Source: Actinomycetota bacterium
GTDB lineage: Bacteria > Actinomycetota > Thermoleophilia > Gaiellales > Gaiellaceae
Direction of reading: 5' to 3'
Assembly: GCA_009702325.1 (NCBI GenBank)
Contig: WLID01000001.1
Location: 620,001-684,000 of the forward strand
Length of the DNA stretch: 64,000 nucleotides
Positions within the stretch are counted from its first letter, which is position 1; each line of letters starts with the position of its first letter. A program made the position numbers and the translations under genes. This document shows, in pieces, positions 8,035 to 16,478 of this stretch. The notes under the pieces were generated by a model. It was not told the DNA's origin, did not search any database, and saw nothing but the letters and a program-made list of their open reading frames with translations.

Positions 8035-11000
8035 ATGGCAGACGCACCGTTCGTTCACCTCCATGTTCACTCGGAGTACTCGATCCTCGACGGTGCGTGT
8101 CGCATTCCCGATCTTGTTGCGCGAGCGGCGCAATACGAGATGCCAGCCGTCACGCTCACCGACCACGGATCGATGGCAGGCGCGGTTCAGCTGTTCAAGA
8201 ACGCGAAAGGCACGGGCGTCAAGCCGGTTATCGGCTGTGAGGTGTACGTCGCCGAAGATCGGCGCGCGCAGGCCAAGGGCTATGCCCACCTGACGCTGCT
8301 CGCGGCCGACAACGTCGGCTACTCGAACCTGATCAAGCTCTCAAGCCTGGGTTTCCTCGAGGGCTACTACTACAAGCCGCGGGTCGACTGGGAGCTGCTC
8401 TCGCAGCACAGCCAAGGAATCATCGCCCTCTCGGGCTGCCTCTCGGGGCGGGTGAGTCGGGCGCTCGAAGAGAACCGGCCCGGTGACGCGCACGCCGAGC
8501 TTGACCGGCTGACCCAGATCTTCGGGCGCGACAACACCTACGTCGAGCTGCAAAACGCACACCTTGAAGTGCAGGCCCGGATTCTGCCCCAGCTCGTCGA
8601 GCTGGCAAAGACCGCAGGGCTTCCGACGGTCGCCACCGGGGATGTCCACTACCTGCGCCACGACGACGCGCGCGCACACGAGGCGCTGCTCTGCATCCAG
8701 TCGGGCGACTCGCTGAAGAACCCCAACCACTGGAAGTTCGACACCGATCACTTCTACTTCAAGTCGGCGGCCGAGATGGCGCTCGATTTCCCGGGCCAAG
8801 ACGAGGCAATGCGTCGCACGCTTGAGATTGCCGACCGCTGCAACGTGGAGCTGGCACTCGGCAACATCCTGCTGCCCCATTTCCCGACACCTGATGGACG
8901 CGACGCGTTCGAGTATCTCGTCGAGTTGTGTGAACGCGGGCTTGCCAAACGGTACGGCGATGTCACCCCAGCGCTCGTCGAACGGCTGCAGTTTGAGCTG
9001 AAGACGATCAAGGAAATGGGCTTCGCTGACTACTTCCTGATCGTCGGTGACTTCGTCAGCTTTGCCAAGGGCAACGGTATCGGGGTCGGCCCAGGCCGTG
9101 GTTCGGCGGCCGGAAGCATCGTTGCCTACTGCCTTGAGATCACCGACATCGATCCGATTCGCTACGACCTGCTCTTCGAGCGATTCCTGAACCCAGGCCG
9201 AAAGTCGATGCCTGATATCGACATCGACTTCGCGGTCGAAGGTCGTGAGCGTGTCATCAATTACGTCGCTGAGAAGTACGGCCGCGATCGTGTGGCGCAG
9301 ATCATCACCTTCTCGACGATGGCTGCGCGCGCCGCAGTCCGCGATGCCGGGCGTGTGCTTGAGATCCCCTACAGCGTCGTCGATCGCATCGCGAAGCTGA
9401 TCCCTGAAGGGCCGGGCCAGACGCTCACCGAGTGCATGAAGCCTGGCCAGGAGCTACGCAAGGCCGTCGACACCGACCCGACCGCACGGGAGATCGTCGA
9501 TCTCGCACAACCGCTCGAAGGCCTCACACGCGCCGACTCGATCCACGCCGCCGGCGTTGTGATCGGTGCCGAACCGCTCATCAACGTCGTGCCGCTTCAG
9601 CAGAAGGGCAGCGACTCCGAAGTCGTCACGCAGTTCCCAATGGGCGATGTCGAAGCGCTCGGGCTGCTCAAGATGGACTTCTTGGGGCTACGCAACCTCG
9701 ACGTGATCGATAAGGCCGTTGCGCTCATCGGCGGCGGCCTCGACATCACGACCTTGCCGCTCGACGACAAGAAGACCTACGAGATGCTTGCGCGCGGGGA
9801 GGCGACCGGCGTGTTCCAGTTCGAGTCGTCGGGCATGCGTGAGGCGCTCCGCCAGGTGAAGCCAACCGAGTTCGAAGACCTGATCGCACTCGTGGCGCTC
9901 TACCGGCCAGGGCCAATGCAATACATCCCGAACTACGCCGCCCGCAAAGCTGGGCGCGAAGCGGTGACATTCCTCGACCCGCGCCTGAAAGCGGTCACAG
10001 GCGGCACCTACGGCATCTCGATCTACCAGGAGCAGTCGATGGAGATCGCCAAGATGATCGGCGGCTTCTCCCCGGCTGAGGCAGACGACCTCCGGAAGGC
10101 GATCGGCAAGAAGATCCATGAGCTGATGGCCTCGTTGAAGGACAAGTTCATCGAGGGCGCGATCGGAAACAACACGTCCGACTCGGTCGCGCGCCAGCTG
10201 TGGGACGACATCGAGAAGTCGCAGGACTACTCGTTCAACAAGTCGCATGCCGCCTGTTACGCGCTGATCTCCTACCGCACCGCATGGCTGCGAGCCAACC
10301 ATCCGTGCGAATACATGGCGGCATTGATCAGCTCGGTGATGAACACCAAGGATCGCGTGCCGTTCTACGTGAACGCATGCCACGAGCTTGGGATCGAGGT
10401 GCTTCCTCCCGACGTCAACGAGTCGCAGATCGACTTCGCGGTCGTTGGCGGCAAGATCCGTTTCGGTCTGAACGCCGTCAAGGGTGTGGGTGAGCTTGCG
10501 TGCCGCACGATCATCCGCGCCCGCGAAGAGGGTGGCGCCTTCGAGTCGATCTGGGACTTCACCGAACGTGTCGACCCGTCGGTCGTCAACAAGCGCGCGC
10601 TCGAATCGCTCGTGAAGTGCGGTGCCATCCCGGGCTCACGCCAGTCGGCACTCGCCGTGCTCGAGCAGGCGCTCTCGTATGGGCAGAAGCAGCAGGCCGA
10701 CCGTCTGGCGGGCCAGGCGTCGATCTTCGATCTCGGTGACGGGCCGTCGGAAGAGGCGGCGCCCCGGCATCATCCGGCACTCTCGCCCGAGGAGTTTGAG
10801 AAGAGCGACCTGCTGCGGATGGAGAAGGAGACGCTCGGCCTGTACGTCTCGGAGCACCCGCTGAACGAGCTGCGCGAGGACATGCGACGCAAGACCGACG
10901 CGTCGCTCGCCGAGCTTGACCGTCGCCGTGATGGCGAGGTGGTGACGATCGGCGGGATCGTGAGCAACGTCAAGCAGATGACGACGAAGCGTGGCGAGCA

Positions 11001-11418
11001 GATGGTCTTCCTCCAGCTCGACGATGTGACAGGTGGGGTGGAGATCGTTGTCTTCTCGAACACCTACGAGCGGGCGCGAGAGCTGTGCGTCGAAGATCGG
11101 ATCCTGATCATCAAGGGCAAGATCGACCACAAGGAAGGCGAGACGAAACTTGTGGCGCTCGAGCTCAACGCCTACGAAGCGATTGGCGTGAAGCGAGAGG
11201 TGCGCCTGCGCATCGATGCCACGCAGGCGCCCGCAGGCATCGTTGGGCGGCTTGCCGAGCTGATCCGCGACTTCCCGGGTGAGAGCCCGGTGCTGCTCGA
11301 CTGCATGACCTCTCAGGGCCCGCAGGTGCTTGTGCTTGGCCCACAGTTCAAGGTTCAGCCCGCGCCCGACTTCTACGCCGAAGTGAAAGCGTTGCTCGGC
11401 GAATCCGCGCTCGTCTAG
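8035..11418 (+). CDS. dnaE: DNA polymerase III alpha subunit
   Basis: 1127 residues, the replicative polymerase catalytic subunit. An N-terminal PHP domain (HLHVHSEYSILDGA, TDHGSMAG) is followed by the C-family palm with GPGRGSAAGS and the metal-binding PDIDIDF (residues 393-399). The finger and beta-binding regions follow, then an OB-fold near residues 970-1060 (VTIGGIVSNVKQ, EIVVFSNTYE). Length is normal for DnaE1. ATG 8035 starts the PHP domain; TACACT (8019-8024) is 10 bases upstream. Four bases separate its stop from the following acetyltransferase gene. Confidence 0.97.
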   Translation: MADAPFVHLHVHSEYSILDGACRIPDLVARAAQYEMPAVTLTDHGSMAGAVQLFKNAKGTGVKPVIGCEVYVAEDRRAQAKGYAHLTLLAADNVGYSNLIKLSSLGFLEGYYYKPRVDWELLSQHSQGIIALSGCLSGRVSRALEENRPGDAHAELDRLTQIFGRDNTYVELQNAHLEVQARILPQLVELAKTAGLPTVATGDVHYLRHDDARAHEALLCIQSGDSLKNPNHWKFDTDHFYFKSAAEMALDFPGQDEAMRRTLEIADRCNVELALGNILLPHFPTPDGRDAFEYLVELCERGLAKRYGDVTPALVERLQFELKTIKEMGFADYFLIVGDFVSFAKGNGIGVGPGRGSAAGSIVAYCLEITDIDPIRYDLLFERFLNPGRKSMPDIDIDFAVEGRERVINYVAEKYGRDRVAQIITFSTMAARAAVRDAGRVLEIPYSVVDRIAKLIPEGPGQTLTECMKPGQELRKAVDTDPTAREIVDLAQPLEGLTRADSIHAAGVVIGAEPLINVVPLQQKGSDSEVVTQFPMGDVEALGLLKMDFLGLRNLDVIDKAVALIGGGLDITTLPLDDKKTYEMLARGEATGVFQFESSGMREALRQVKPTEFEDLIALVALYRPGPMQYIPNYAARKAGREAVTFLDPRLKAVTGGTYGISIYQEQSMEIAKMIGGFSPAEADDLRKAIGKKIHELMASLKDKFIEGAIGNNTSDSVARQLWDDIEKSQDYSFNKSHAACYALISYRTAWLRANHPCEYMAALISSVMNTKDRVPFYVNACHELGIEVLPPDVNESQIDFAVVGGKIRFGLNAVKGVGELACRTIIRAREEGGAFESIWDFTERVDPSVVNKRALESLVKCGAIPGSRQSALAVLEQALSYGQKQQADRLAGQASIFDLGDGPSEEAAPRHHPALSPEEFEKSDLLRMEKETLGLYVSEHPLNELREDMRRKTDASLAELDRRRDGEVVTIGGIVSNVKQMTTKRGEQMVFLQLDDVTGGVEIVVFSNTYERARELCVEDRILIIKGKIDHKEGETKLVALELNAYEAIGVKREVRLRIDATQAPAGIVGRLAELIRDFPGESPVLLDCMTSQGPQVLVLGPQFKVQPAPDFYAEVKALLGESALV

Positions 11419-11422
11419 CTCG

Positions 11423-11947
11423 ATGGGCGGCGGGCCGGCCGTCAGCCTGGCGCTCTTTGGTGCCGAGCATCTTGGTGGCCTCGCAGCTCTCGCTGAGGAT
11501 CCGCTGGTGCTGCGTTTCACACGCTTTCCTGACCCGCTTCCCGAAGGGTTCGCAGTCTCGTGGCTTGCGCGCTACGACGCTGGACGGCGCACAGGATCAA
11601 TGGAGGGATTTGCGATCCTTGCCGACGGCGACTTCGCAGGCATCGCCGTGGCACCCGAGATCGACCGATCGCGAGGTGTTGTCGAGCTCGGGTATGCGGT
11701 CACGCCGGAGCTGCGGGGCCGCGGTGTTGCTACCGCCGCGCTCAACCACTTGACCAGCTGGGCGCTTGAGCAGCAACAGCTGCAACGGGCTGAACTGCTG
11801 ATCGGGGCAGCGAACGTCGCGTCGAAGCGCGTTGCCGAGAAATGCGGGTACCGCTACGACCACACCGTGCCGAACGTGCAGGTCAAGCCGGGCCGGATCG
11901 AAGACGCCGAGCATTGGATTCGCGAGCAAATCGTTAATTCGTCGTAA
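11423..11947 (+). CDS. GNAT-family N-acetyltransferase (RimJ/RimL type)
   Basis: 174 residues. The acetyl-CoA binding motif A is visible as ELGYAVTPELRGRGVATAAL (about residues 90-110), followed by the ANVASKRVAEKCGYRYD segment typical of RimJ/RimL-like acetyltransferases. The substrate cannot be inferred. Four bases after the dnaE stop, so probably co-transcribed with dnaE. Confidence 0.85.
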   Translation: MGGGPAVSLALFGAEHLGGLAALAEDPLVLRFTRFPDPLPEGFAVSWLARYDAGRRTGSMEGFAILADGDFAGIAVAPEIDRSRGVVELGYAVTPELRGRGVATAALNHLTSWALEQQQLQRAELLIGAANVASKRVAEKCGYRYDHTVPNVQVKPGRIEDAEHWIREQIVNSS

Positions 11948-11949
11948 GG

Positions 11950-11969
11950 CCTTCCGACTAACCGGAAGG
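11950..11969 (+). terminator. Hairpin after the GNAT gene, possible terminator
   Basis: CCTTCCG, loop ACTAAC, CGGAAGG: a perfect 7-base-pair stem starting 3 bases after the TAA of the acetyltransferase gene. No U-tract follows, so termination is uncertain. Copies of CGTTAATTCGT flank it (11932-11942 and 11986-11996). Confidence 0.4.
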
Positions 11970-12029
11970 TGTGAACCATCTGCAGCGTTAATTCGTAGTG
12001 AGAAGTGGGAACAACACCAAGGAGACGAG

Positions 12030-12233
12030 ATGTCGTTGACCGAAGAGCTGGAAGCCACAGAGACTGAATCAGCACGGGTCGAGCGGTGGCGTGCGGAGAC
12101 TCTGATGCGCGTTGGCTACGACGCAGCGTCGGCCGCCGGACTGGCTGCACGCTCCGACATCGACCTTCACCGCGCAATCGAGCTGATTGAGGCGGGCTGC
12201 CCAGCCGAGACCGCGCTGCGCATCCTCCTCTAA
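12030..12233 (+). CDS. Small conserved-looking protein, 67 residues
   Basis: Highly charged N-terminal third (SLTEELEATETESARVERWRAETLMRVG), then two short helices with SDIDLHRAIELIEAGCPAETALRILL; the C-terminal helix pair resembles a UBA-like or DUF-type hairpin, but I recognise no family. The ATG at 12030 is fixed by a strong Shine-Dalgarno AAGGAG 5-6 bases upstream, unusual here because many neighbours look leaderless. Base composition and third-position G+C fit a real gene. Function unknown. Confidence 0.7.
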   Translation: MSLTEELEATETESARVERWRAETLMRVGYDAASAAGLAARSDIDLHRAIELIEAGCPAETALRILL

Positions 12234-12338
12234 TCGCGACAAGTGCAGGTTCCGGGCCGCCGAGCGGCAGGGCTGTCCGGAACACTGCGCTGTTCGCGCA
12301 ATGTGACTGCCGCGGCAGGGAACATTCCTTCGCCCGCG

Positions 12339-12344
12339 TAACCT
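12339..12344 (+). promoter_or_regulatory. -10 hexamer TAACCT upstream of lgt
   Basis: TAACCT, 6-base spacer TCCATC, then ATG 12351. Confidence 0.45.
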
Positions 12345-12350
12345 TCCATC

Positions 12351-13238
12351 ATGCTCGCATTCCTGATCGCCTCCATTCCGTCGCCATCGAGCGGCGTTCT
12401 CCATCTCGGTCCGTTGAAGTTGCACATGTACGGGTTGACGCTGCTCGCTGCGATTGCCCTGTGTGTCTGGCTGACGTCGGTGCGGTGGCAGCGGCTCGGA
12501 GGTGATGGCGATCTCGTGTTGCGCGTTGCGGTGTGGGGTGTTGGCGCCGGCGTTGTTGGTGCGCGCGCCTACCACGATGTGACCTCGTGGCAGCAGGTTC
12601 CAACTCCCAAGATCAAAGGTGTCTTCGAGATCTGGCAGGGCGGCCTTGGCATCTGGGGTGGAGTGCTGCTCGGCACCGTCGTCGGTGCGTGGGTCGTTCG
12701 GCGTGCTGGTGCGAACGTCGCAATGTTCCTGGACGCTGCTGCGCCAGGCCTGCTGCTCGCCCAGGGCATTGGGCGGATCGGCAACTGGTGGAACCAGGAG
12801 CTCTACGGAAAGCCCACCTCGCTTCCGTGGGGCCTTGAGATCGACACGGCGCACCGTCCCGTCACCGGCCTCGCTCACGCCACGTACCACCCGACCTTCT
12901 TGTACGAGCTGCTCTGGGATCTTGTCGGAGTCGTCTTGCTGCTTTGGATTGCCAAGCGTCGCGATATCCGCGCGCCCGGCCTGTTTGCGCTCTACATCGT
13001 CTGGTACTGCTTCGGACGGTTCTTCGAAGAGCTGCTGCGGATCGACCCATCGCACCACTACCTCGGCCTTCGGTTGAACGCCTGGGTCTCGATCGTCGTC
13101 TTTGCCGGCGCCCTGTGGGCCTTCCGCCAGATAACACGGGATAAGCAGGTGTTTCCTCGGCCGCATCGCCGTCAGAAGCCCCTCGATCCCGCCCATCCGG
13201 CGGGTCCAAAGATGAGCATTCCGAAGGGCCGTAAGTAG
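12351..13238 (+). CDS. lgt: Prolipoprotein diacylglyceryl transferase
   Basis: 295 residues, polytopic membrane enzyme that transfers diacylglycerol from phosphatidylglycerol to the lipobox Cys of prelipoproteins. The Lgt signature GRIGNWWNQELYG is at about residues 140-152, preceded by the GGLGIWGGVLLG helix and followed by YHPTFLYELLWD and FEELLRIDP, all family hallmarks. The last 30 residues are a basic cytoplasmic tail. The start is supported by a TAACCT hexamer 6 bases upstream. Next to scpA/scpB but 45 bases apart. Confidence 0.95.
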   Translation: MLAFLIASIPSPSSGVLHLGPLKLHMYGLTLLAAIALCVWLTSVRWQRLGGDGDLVLRVAVWGVGAGVVGARAYHDVTSWQQVPTPKIKGVFEIWQGGLGIWGGVLLGTVVGAWVVRRAGANVAMFLDAAAPGLLLAQGIGRIGNWWNQELYGKPTSLPWGLEIDTAHRPVTGLAHATYHPTFLYELLWDLVGVVLLLWIAKRRDIRAPGLFALYIVWYCFGRFFEELLRIDPSHHYLGLRLNAWVSIVVFAGALWAFRQITRDKQVFPRPHRRQKPLDPAHPAGPKMSIPKGRK

Positions 13239-13283
13239 GCTTTTCGAAGGGCCGCGTCCGGTCGCACCTCTAGCCTGCGAGCC

Positions 13284-14051
13284 GTGTCTACTACGGCCGC
13301 AGTGCGGGATCTTGAGCTCGACCTCGACGCCTTTACAGGGCCGTTCGACCTCCTGCTGACGCTTGTGCTCCGCGAGGAGTTGCCGCTGCGCGAGATCGAT
13401 CTCGCCGACGTCATCGTGGCGTTCGTCGAGAACCTCGCCGCACGAGGCGAGCTTGACCTCGAAGCCTGCGGCGAGTTCCTGATTCTGATCTCCGCTCTGC
13501 TTGAGTTGAAGGCTCGCGGGCTCTTCCCGGAAGAGGAAGCTGAGCTCGCCGAGCTTGAGCCGGAGGAGGCTGCCGAGGAGCTCGCACGTCGCCTCGCTGA
13601 ATATCGCCGCGCCCGGGAGGGGGCCGACTGGCTGACCAAACGGCTTGGCGAGCAGGCCGATCGCTATTTCCGCCTCGGCCCGGCGCCGCTCGCGCCAAAG
13701 CGACCGGAGCCGACACTTGCCGCGCAGGATCCGGAGAGGCTCGCTGCCGTGCTGCGGTTCCTTGCGGTTGAGCCGCCCGCGCCATCGACGTTGCACATGG
13801 CGCTCAAGTTTCCGCCCGTTTCGCAATTTGTCGACCGCTTCCGTGCGTTGCTTCAGCGCCGGTCGCGTTTCGACTTTGATCAGGAGGTTCAGGGGCTCTC
13901 GCGCGTCGAGATCGCCGTTGCGTTCGTCGCGCTCCTCGAACTTCGTAAACAGAACGAAATCGCGATCGCACAAGCCGATTCGTTCGCCCCGATAAGGATT
14001 TCGCGCGCCGATTCCGAAAGGAGCCTTGCATGGAACGTCCGCTCCGCCTGA
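13284..14051 (+). CDS. scpA: Segregation and condensation protein A (kleisin)
   Basis: 255 residues, the kleisin subunit that bridges SMC heads. Recognised by FTGPFDLLLTLVLREELPLREIDLADV near the N-terminus, the acidic Glu-rich middle (EEEAELAELEPEEAAEELARRL) and the winged-helix C-terminus (LSRVEIAVAFVALLELRKQNEIAIAQ). GTG start at 13284 with TAGCCT (13271-13276) 7 bases upstream. Its 3' end overlaps scpB by 22 bases, so the two are translated together; they act with the SMC encoded at 47660. Confidence 0.94.
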   Translation: MSTTAAVRDLELDLDAFTGPFDLLLTLVLREELPLREIDLADVIVAFVENLAARGELDLEACGEFLILISALLELKARGLFPEEEAELAELEPEEAAEELARRLAEYRRAREGADWLTKRLGEQADRYFRLGPAPLAPKRPEPTLAAQDPERLAAVLRFLAVEPPAPSTLHMALKFPPVSQFVDRFRALLQRRSRFDFDQEVQGLSRVEIAVAFVALLELRKQNEIAIAQADSFAPIRISRADSERSLAWNVRSA

Positions 14052-14629
14052 TCTCCAGCAATCCCGTCGACGAGCTCGCTCGTACGATCGAGGCATTGCT
14101 CGTTGTTGCCGGCGCACCGCTCTCGGTCGACACACTCGCCGAGGCGACTGCCGACGACGCCGACCGCGTCGAAGCCGCTCTCGAACTGCTCAGTGAGCGC
14201 TTCCGTGAAGGTCGCAGCGGCATCGTGCTTGAGCACGTTGCTGGTGGCTACGCCTTCCGGGCGTCGCGCGAAGCGGCTGACGCCTGCTCCCGCCTCTTTG
14301 AACGCCCCGTCGAGCGTGGCCTGTCGCAGGCCGCGATGGAAACGCTCGCGATCATCGCGTACCTCGGGCCGTGCACACGCCCTGAGATGACACGGATCCG
14401 TGGCGTCAACGTCGACGGCGTCGTGTCGGGCCTCGTCGAGCGCGGCCTCGTGGTCGAGTCGGGTCGCGAGAACGAGTTCGGCGCTATCCGCTACAAGACG
14501 ACCCCGCTCTTCGAGCGCGTCTTCGGGCTTGAGTCGCTCGCGGCACTGCCGCGGCTCGACGACCTCGGTGCTGATGTGACGGAGATCCGCACACGGCTCG
14601 AGACGGTCGCCGAGAAGCGCCCGGCCTAA
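14030..14629 (+). CDS. scpB: Segregation and condensation protein B
   Basis: 199 residues, tandem winged-helix partner of ScpA in the SMC complex. Landmarks: ARTIEALLVVAGAPLS at the N-terminus, GGYAFRAS, and LSQAAMETLAIIAYLGPCTRPEMTRIRGVNVDGVV, the strongest ScpB signature. The ATG lies inside the 3' end of scpA, and a GAAAGGAG Shine-Dalgarno precedes it. Confidence 0.95.
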   Translation: MERPLRLISSNPVDELARTIEALLVVAGAPLSVDTLAEATADDADRVEAALELLSERFREGRSGIVLEHVAGGYAFRASREAADACSRLFERPVERGLSQAAMETLAIIAYLGPCTRPEMTRIRGVNVDGVVSGLVERGLVVESGRENEFGAIRYKTTPLFERVFGLESLAALPRLDDLGADVTEIRTRLETVAEKRPA

Positions 14630-14651
14630 CGGTTCACGGGGGAGGCGACAG

Positions 14652-15377
14652 GTGCGGCTGAATGCCTGGCTTGCCCGGGCGGGCGTCGCGTCGCGTCGCG
14701 GCGCCGACGAGCTGATCAAAGCCGGGCGGGTGACGGTTGACGGCGAGCCAGGGATGCTCAACACGTTCGTTGCGGGCAACGCCCACGTTGAGCTCGACGG
14801 CAAGCCGCTCACGTCGCAGAAACTCGCCTACGTGCTGCTCAACAAGCCGGCTGGTGTCGTCACGACCGCCCGCGATCCGCAGGGGCGTCCGACGGTTGTT
14901 GGGCTCGTGAATCACAAGGCGCGGATCGTCCCCGTAGGCCGGCTGGACGCCGACACGACGGGCGCGCTGCTGCTGACAAACGACGGCCCGCTCGCACACA
15001 CGCTGGCCCACCCAAGCTACGAAGTCGACAAGGTCTACATCGCAACCGTTCGCGGCGACCCTTCACCCGAGGCGATTGCGCAGCTCGCTGCCGGGGTGGA
15101 ACTAGAAGATGGGATGACGTCGCCTGCACAGGTCAAGCGCCTCGCTCCGGGCCGGATCGAACTCGTGCTGCACGAAGGTCGCAACCGTCAGGTGAAGCGG
15201 ATGCTCGAGGCAGTCGGCCATCGCGTCATCGCGCTGCACCGCGTGCGCTACGGGCCGCTCGACCTTCGCGGCTTGCCGATCGGCCGCTGGCGCGAACTCA
15301 CCGCTCGCGAGGTGGGGGAGCTGCGGAAGCCGTCGCGACCCGCGAAGCCGCAATCGCGCTCAGCGCGGCGTCGGTAA
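14652..15377 (+). CDS. rluB: RsuA/RluB-family rRNA pseudouridine synthase
   Basis: 241 residues. An N-terminal S4 RNA-binding domain (RLNAWLARAGVASRRGADELIKAGRV) is followed by the pseudouridine synthase core with the catalytic Asp in GRLDADTTGALLLTNDG and the EGRNRQVKRMLEAVGH motif. The basic C-terminal tail is family-typical. The exact rRNA site (RluB versus RsuA type) cannot be read from sequence. GTG start, 22 bases after scpB; scpA-scpB-rluB is a common conserved order. Confidence 0.92.
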   Translation: MRLNAWLARAGVASRRGADELIKAGRVTVDGEPGMLNTFVAGNAHVELDGKPLTSQKLAYVLLNKPAGVVTTARDPQGRPTVVGLVNHKARIVPVGRLDADTTGALLLTNDGPLAHTLAHPSYEVDKVYIATVRGDPSPEAIAQLAAGVELEDGMTSPAQVKRLAPGRIELVLHEGRNRQVKRMLEAVGHRVIALHRVRYGPLDLRGLPIGRWRELTAREVGELRKPSRPAKPQSRSARRR

Positions 15378-15386
15378 ACGACGAGA

Positions 15387-16370
15387 TCAGGCGGGCCGTA
15401 CGAAGCCCATGCGGTCGTAGATCGCATGGAGCGTGGGGAGGGAGGCCTCCCGTGCCTTGTCGGCGCCGATACCGAGCAGGCGGTTCAGCTCGGCCGGGTC
15501 GCTGCGGAGCTCGTGGTAGCGGGCCTGGATCGGTTCAAGGAGTTCGACGACCGCGTCAGCGACGTCTGACTTGAACTGGCCGTAACCGCCCGCCTCGTAG
15601 CGCACCTCGATCGCGCCGGCCGTTTCGCCGGTGCAGACGCTGAGGATGTCGATCAGGTTCGTGACACCAGGCTTGTCGTCGCCGCGGCGAACCTCGGAAC
15701 CCGAGTCGGTGACGGCGCTCTTGACCTTCTTGCGCAAGACGTCGGGCGGATCGAGGAGCAGCAACGTGCCTTGCGGGGTGCCGCCGGTTGTCGACATCTT
15801 CTTCGTTGGCTCCTGAAGATCCATGACGCGGGCGCCGACTTCGGGATAGACACCCTCGGGAACGACGAACGTTTCGCCGAAGCGCGCGTTGAAGCGCTCG
15901 GCGATGTCGCGTGCAAGCTCGAGATGCTGGCGCTGGTCGTCACCGATCGGCACCTTCTGGGCGTTGTAGAGCAGGATGTCGCCCGCCATCAGGATCGGGT
16001 AGGTGAAGAGTCCGGCCGAGACAAACTCCTGCCGGTCGCCCTTGTCCTTGAACTGCGTCATACGACCAAGCTGGCCGTAGCTCGTGACGGCGCCGAGCAG
16101 CCATGCGGCCTCGGCGTGCGCCTTCACATGGCTCTGAACGAAGACCGTCGACCGCGCAGGGTCAAGCCCGGTGGCGAAGAGAAGCGCTGCGAGATCGAGC
16201 GTGCGTTCGCGCAGATCGGCCGGGTCGTAGTCGACCGTGATCGAGTGGAGGTCGACGACGCAGAAGAACGCGTCGCCCTGCTCCTGCGTGGCCGCGTACT
16301 GGCGGAAGCCACCGGAGTAGTTGCCGAAGTGCTTCGCGCCGGTCGGCTGGATCCCAGAGAAGATGCGCAT
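15387..16370 (-). CDS. trpS: Tryptophanyl-tRNA synthetase
   Basis: 327 residues, class I aminoacyl-tRNA synthetase that charges tRNA-Trp. N-terminal RIFSGIQPTGAKHFGNY includes the HIGH-type motif (HFGN). YPILMAGDILLYNA, VPIGDDQRQHLELARDIAERFN and the KMSKS-type KKMSTT are all present. ATG at 16370-16368 is chosen against a longer in-frame extension to 16538, because homology starts here and TACCCT (16385-16380 on the minus strand) is 9 bases upstream. Divergent from the DAHP synthase gene. Confidence 0.96.
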   Translation of the reverse strand: MRIFSGIQPTGAKHFGNYSGGFRQYAATQEQGDAFFCVVDLHSITVDYDPADLRERTLDLAALLFATGLDPARSTVFVQSHVKAHAEAAWLLGAVTSYGQLGRMTQFKDKGDRQEFVSAGLFTYPILMAGDILLYNAQKVPIGDDQRQHLELARDIAERFNARFGETFVVPEGVYPEVGARVMDLQEPTKKMSTTGGTPQGTLLLLDPPDVLRKKVKSAVTDSGSEVRRGDDKPGVTNLIDILSVCTGETAGAIEVRYEAGGYGQFKSDVADAVVELLEPIQARYHELRSDPAELNRLLGIGADKAREASLPTLHAIYDRMGFVRPA

Positions 16371-16465
16371 CGGCCGCCAAGGGTAGCGGGAGCCTCGACC
16401 GGCCCGGACAGCCTGCATGCAGGGGTTTCTGCCCGTCTTGTCGGAGCCGAGATGCGCTCGACCCC

Positions 16466-16471
16466 TACACT
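16466..16471 (+). promoter_or_regulatory. -10 hexamer TACACT upstream of the aromatic operon
   Basis: TACACT with a 7-base spacer to GTG 16479. This is the likely promoter of aroG-tyrA-aroA-cmk-plsC-der. Confidence 0.5.
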
Positions 16472-16478
16472 GAAGGCC

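Noticed and set aside
12069..14135. 688-codon open frame on the minus strand antisense to lgt, scpA and scpB
   Set aside because: Antisense shadow typical of high-G+C DNA. Its translation is Arg/Glu-rich with no domain, while the plus strand encodes clear families.
15771..16478. Long in-frame 5' extension of the DAHP synthase reading frame
   Set aside because: Runs antisense to trpS and has no homology to the family; the real start is near 16479.
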